This document shows, in pieces, positions 62,481 through 64,000 of a stretch of DNA of 64,000 nucleotides. How positions within the stretch are numbered: position 1 is the first letter of the stretch; every line of letters starts with the position of its first letter. A program made the translations under genes and the position numbers. Source of the stretch: Clostridiaceae bacterium. Its GTDB lineage: Bacteria; Bacillota; Clostridia; Oscillospirales; Butyricicoccaceae. The stretch spans positions 1-64,000 of the forward strand of contig JAGZOP010000007.1 of assembly GCA_018383195.1 (NCBI GenBank), given 5' to 3'. The notes beneath the pieces are model-generated. The model was not told the origin of the DNA. It saw nothing but the letters and a program-made list of their open reading frames with translations, and did not search any database.

Positions 62481-62900
62481 ATGAAAATTTTAGGCATTGA
62501 TTACGGGGACGCACGTACCGGTCTGTCAGTTTCAGATGCGACCGGCATGCTCGCCGGTTCTCCTTCGGTCATCCACGAATGGAACCAGAGCAAGCTTCTG
62601 GATAAACTCTGCACTTTCATCACGGAAAACAAAATTGAAGAAATTGTACTTGGGCACCCCAAGAATATGGATGGCACTGTCGGGGAGCGCGCGCAGAAAT
62701 GCGAGGCGCTTGCCGCAGAGCTGACCGAACGCACCGGTGTGCCGGTTGTCCTGTGGGATGAGCGCCGCACCACAGTTGCAGCGCATCAAATCCTGCACGA
62801 CAGCGGCAAAAAAGCAAAAAAGCACCGTCAAACTGTTGATGCGGTTGCTGCAACACTGATTTTACAAGGATATCTCGATTTTAATCGTATCCACGGTTAA
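62481..62900 (+). CDS. ruvX: Putative pre-16S rRNA nuclease / Holliday junction resolvase-like RuvX (YqgF)
   Basis: A 139-residue RNase H-fold protein. MKILGIDYGDARTGLSVSD carries the first catalytic Asp, VLGHPKNMDGTVGERAQ the middle motif, and LWDERRTTVAAHQIL the late acidic motif, with VDAVAATLILQGYLD at the end. Role in 16S rRNA maturation in E. coli. AAGGAGG site. Confidence 0.93.
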   Translation: MKILGIDYGDARTGLSVSDATGMLAGSPSVIHEWNQSKLLDKLCTFITENKIEEIVLGHPKNMDGTVGERAQKCEALAAELTERTGVPVVLWDERRTTVAAHQILHDSGKKAKKHRQTVDAVAATLILQGYLDFNRIHG

Positions 62901-62923
62901 TCATTTCGATTCAGGAAACCCGA

Positions 62924-62962
62924 AGCAGCCTCCGGACAAACGCCGGAGGCTGCTTTCTTTTA
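62924..62962. terminator. Terminator between ruvX and the small VanW gene
   Basis: AGCAGCCTCCGG and CCGGAGGCTGCT with a 7-base loop, then TTCTTTTA. Confidence 0.8.
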
Positions 62963-63754
62963 CTTATATTTGCTCGTCGTTGTATAATTAACCTTGCCAT
63001 TGACTGCGCGTGTCGTTGTATACACACCGTTTTTCTGGCTGACGCTGATTTTCACATTCGGTGCAGCCGCATCTGCGCGTCCCTTGATGGAAACAATCAC
63101 TTCGCAGGTATTCGGATTGAAATATGTACAAACCATCACCGGGAAATTGTACGGGTTCTTAAACTTGAACTCCGGACCGCCCCATGAAACCGCTGCATCC
63201 CTGCCGCGCGGCAGATAGCTGACCGGCAGGCTGTGTGCACGCCGTGCAGTAATCGTCATGTTGGACATCAGCGCCGCATTGAACAGCGTGCTCGACACTT
63301 GGCAAATGCCGCCGCCCACACCGGTATCGACCTGACCGTTGACATAGACGCCCGCTTCCTTATAGCCGCGTGCCTTGGTGCGTTCTCCGACCACGGCATT
63401 AAACGAAAATACCCCGCCCGGCTGCACAACATATTCATTCATGGCTTCACATGCCAGCCGGATGTTGGTATTGCGGTTGGTCTGCCCAAATTTTGCTTTG
63501 GTTATGCAGGTGCCCAGCACCTTACCGTAGGGCGCGACATACGGCGGCTTGGTTTCAGGCTTTGGCTCCGGTTTTGGTTCAGGCTTCGGCTCCGGCATCG
63601 GTTCCGGTTCGGGTTCCGGCGCGGTTTCAATGAGAATCTGTTCTTCGACCTGCTGTACGGTCTGCTCGATCGCCGGCGGGATTTCTGCAACCTGTGCCGG
63701 AGTAGATGTTGCTGCGGTACTGAGTGCAAGCAGCAGTGCGGTTTCTTTTAACAT
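62960..63754 (-). CDS. VanW family secreted protein
   Basis: A 264-residue exported protein: signal peptide (about 1-20), Pro/Glu/Lys-rich spacer (EPEPEPMPEPKPEPKPEPKP, about 46-72) and a VanW domain (about 95-215: GGVFSFNAVVGERTKARGYK, GGGICQVSSTLFNAALM and SWGGPEFKFKNP). A G5-like C-terminal segment follows. Same VanW motifs as the 650-residue protein at 42290, but no membrane anchor. Function unknown. Confidence 0.85.
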   Translation of the reverse strand: MLKETALLLALSTAATSTPAQVAEIPPAIEQTVQQVEEQILIETAPEPEPEPMPEPKPEPKPEPKPETKPPYVAPYGKVLGTCITKAKFGQTNRNTNIRLACEAMNEYVVQPGGVFSFNAVVGERTKARGYKEAGVYVNGQVDTGVGGGICQVSSTLFNAALMSNMTITARRAHSLPVSYLPRGRDAAVSWGGPEFKFKNPYNFPVMVCTYFNPNTCEVIVSIKGRADAAAPNVKISVSQKNGVYTTTRAVNGKVNYTTTSKYK

Positions 63755-63775
63755 AAAATTCCTCCCGTTTGAAAA

Positions 63776-63804
63776 GGACAGACCGGCGATACGCCGGTCT
63801 GTCC
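63776..63804 (-). terminator. Terminator of the HPF gene
   Basis: GGACAGACCGGCG and CGCCGGTCTGTCC with a 3-base loop; TTTTC follows on the minus strand. Confidence 0.8.
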
Positions 63805-63813
63805 GAAGTATGC

Positions 63814-64000
63814 TTATTCGCTTTCAATGAGACCATAGCCGCCTGCGGCGCGCATATAGATGACCGCCGGGGTATTGCCGTTATCCGCATTCTTAAAGAA
63901 GAAGAACTGATGGTCGAGCAGATTCATCTGAAGAATTGCCTCATCCACACTCATCTCACGCACTTCAAAGCGTTTATGGCGAACGACTTCAAACGCATCC
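63814..64000 (-). CDS. hpf: Ribosome hibernation promoting factor, long form (C-terminal part, runs off right edge)
   Basis: The minus strand reads from the right edge through VVRHKRFEVREMSVDEAILQ, MNLLDHQFFFFKNADNG and AVIYMRAAGGYGLIESE to a stop at 63814-63816. This is the C-terminal dimerisation domain of long HPF proteins, which pair 70S ribosomes into 100S particles. The N-terminal RNA-binding domain lies outside. Confidence 0.88.
   Translation of the reverse strand, partial: DAFEVVRHKRFEVREMSVDEAILQMNLLDHQFFFFKNADNGNTPAVIYMRAAGGYGLIESE

Noticed and set aside
63560..63620. Short tandem DNA repeat as a possible CRISPR or satellite
   Set aside because: It encodes the Pro/Glu/Lys-rich spacer of the small VanW protein; repeat units are 6-12 bases and lack spacers.

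Overview
The window looks like a chromosomal piece of an anaerobic Gram-positive clostridium, probably Oscillospirales/Ruminococcaceae-like (inference). Supporting signs are GC-rich Firmicutes gene orders (rpmG-secE-nusG-rplK-rplA-[L10 leader]-rplJ-rplL; dgt-dnaG-rpoD; aroQ-pepP), a pyruvate:ferredoxin oxidoreductase, VanW proteins, a DUF896 protein, Tn4451-family transposon genes and perfect GGAGG ribosome sites. No tRNA, rRNA or CRISPR was seen.

Layout. 1-1909: mobile debris. It holds the C-terminus of a transposase, a 29-residue hydrophobic peptide with a consensus promoter firing antisense to it (a type I toxin-antitoxin-like module), and a short serine recombinase. 1996-3111: MIF-like tautomerase and TatD. 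3208-22656: an accessory region with Tn4451-type genes at both ends (a TnpX-like recombinase with a fused N-terminus on the left, a broken tnpV on the right). Inside are a PanE-like reductase, a PPC-domain protein, a long leftward operon (YcxB-like membrane protein, two-subunit UxaA-family dehydratase/lyase, Gfo/Idh dehydrogenase, PFOR), a tripartite tricarboxylate transporter with a LacI regulator and two near-identical palindromic operators, a decayed tryptophanase/transporter locus, and a dead IS256-family element.

22795-58485: core genes. These are pepP-aroQ; dgt-dnaG-rpoD; an EamA transporter; luxS; guaB; a tightly overlapping operon DUF896-cca-HD-yjbQ-OYE; metY and a GNAT; an RluA pseudouridine synthase; three tandem M42 peptidases; a membrane protein with a large VanW protein; ychF; a TSUP permease; an M23 peptidase with a TrxR-like oxidoreductase; an esterase; a lipoprotein; a BMP-type nucleoside ABC importer with a leader hairpin; and pyrK-pyrD followed by a histidine phosphatase-GNAT fusion. 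58627-62200: the ribosomal protein/NusG/SecE operon with an L10 leader and a repeated L11/L1 leader motif. 62481-64000: ruvX, a small VanW protein, and the C-terminal part of a long-form HPF running off the edge.

How it fits together. The accessory region reads as a transport-and-degradation module for an organic or sugar acid feeding pyruvate to PFOR. The UxaA-type pair could be a sugar-acid dehydratase or, less conventionally, a sulfolactate lyase. The most interesting candidates are that operon, the antisense-controlled peptide, the recombinase fusion with a relict ribosome site, the phosphatase-acetyltransferase fusion tied to pyrimidine synthesis, and the paired LacI operators.
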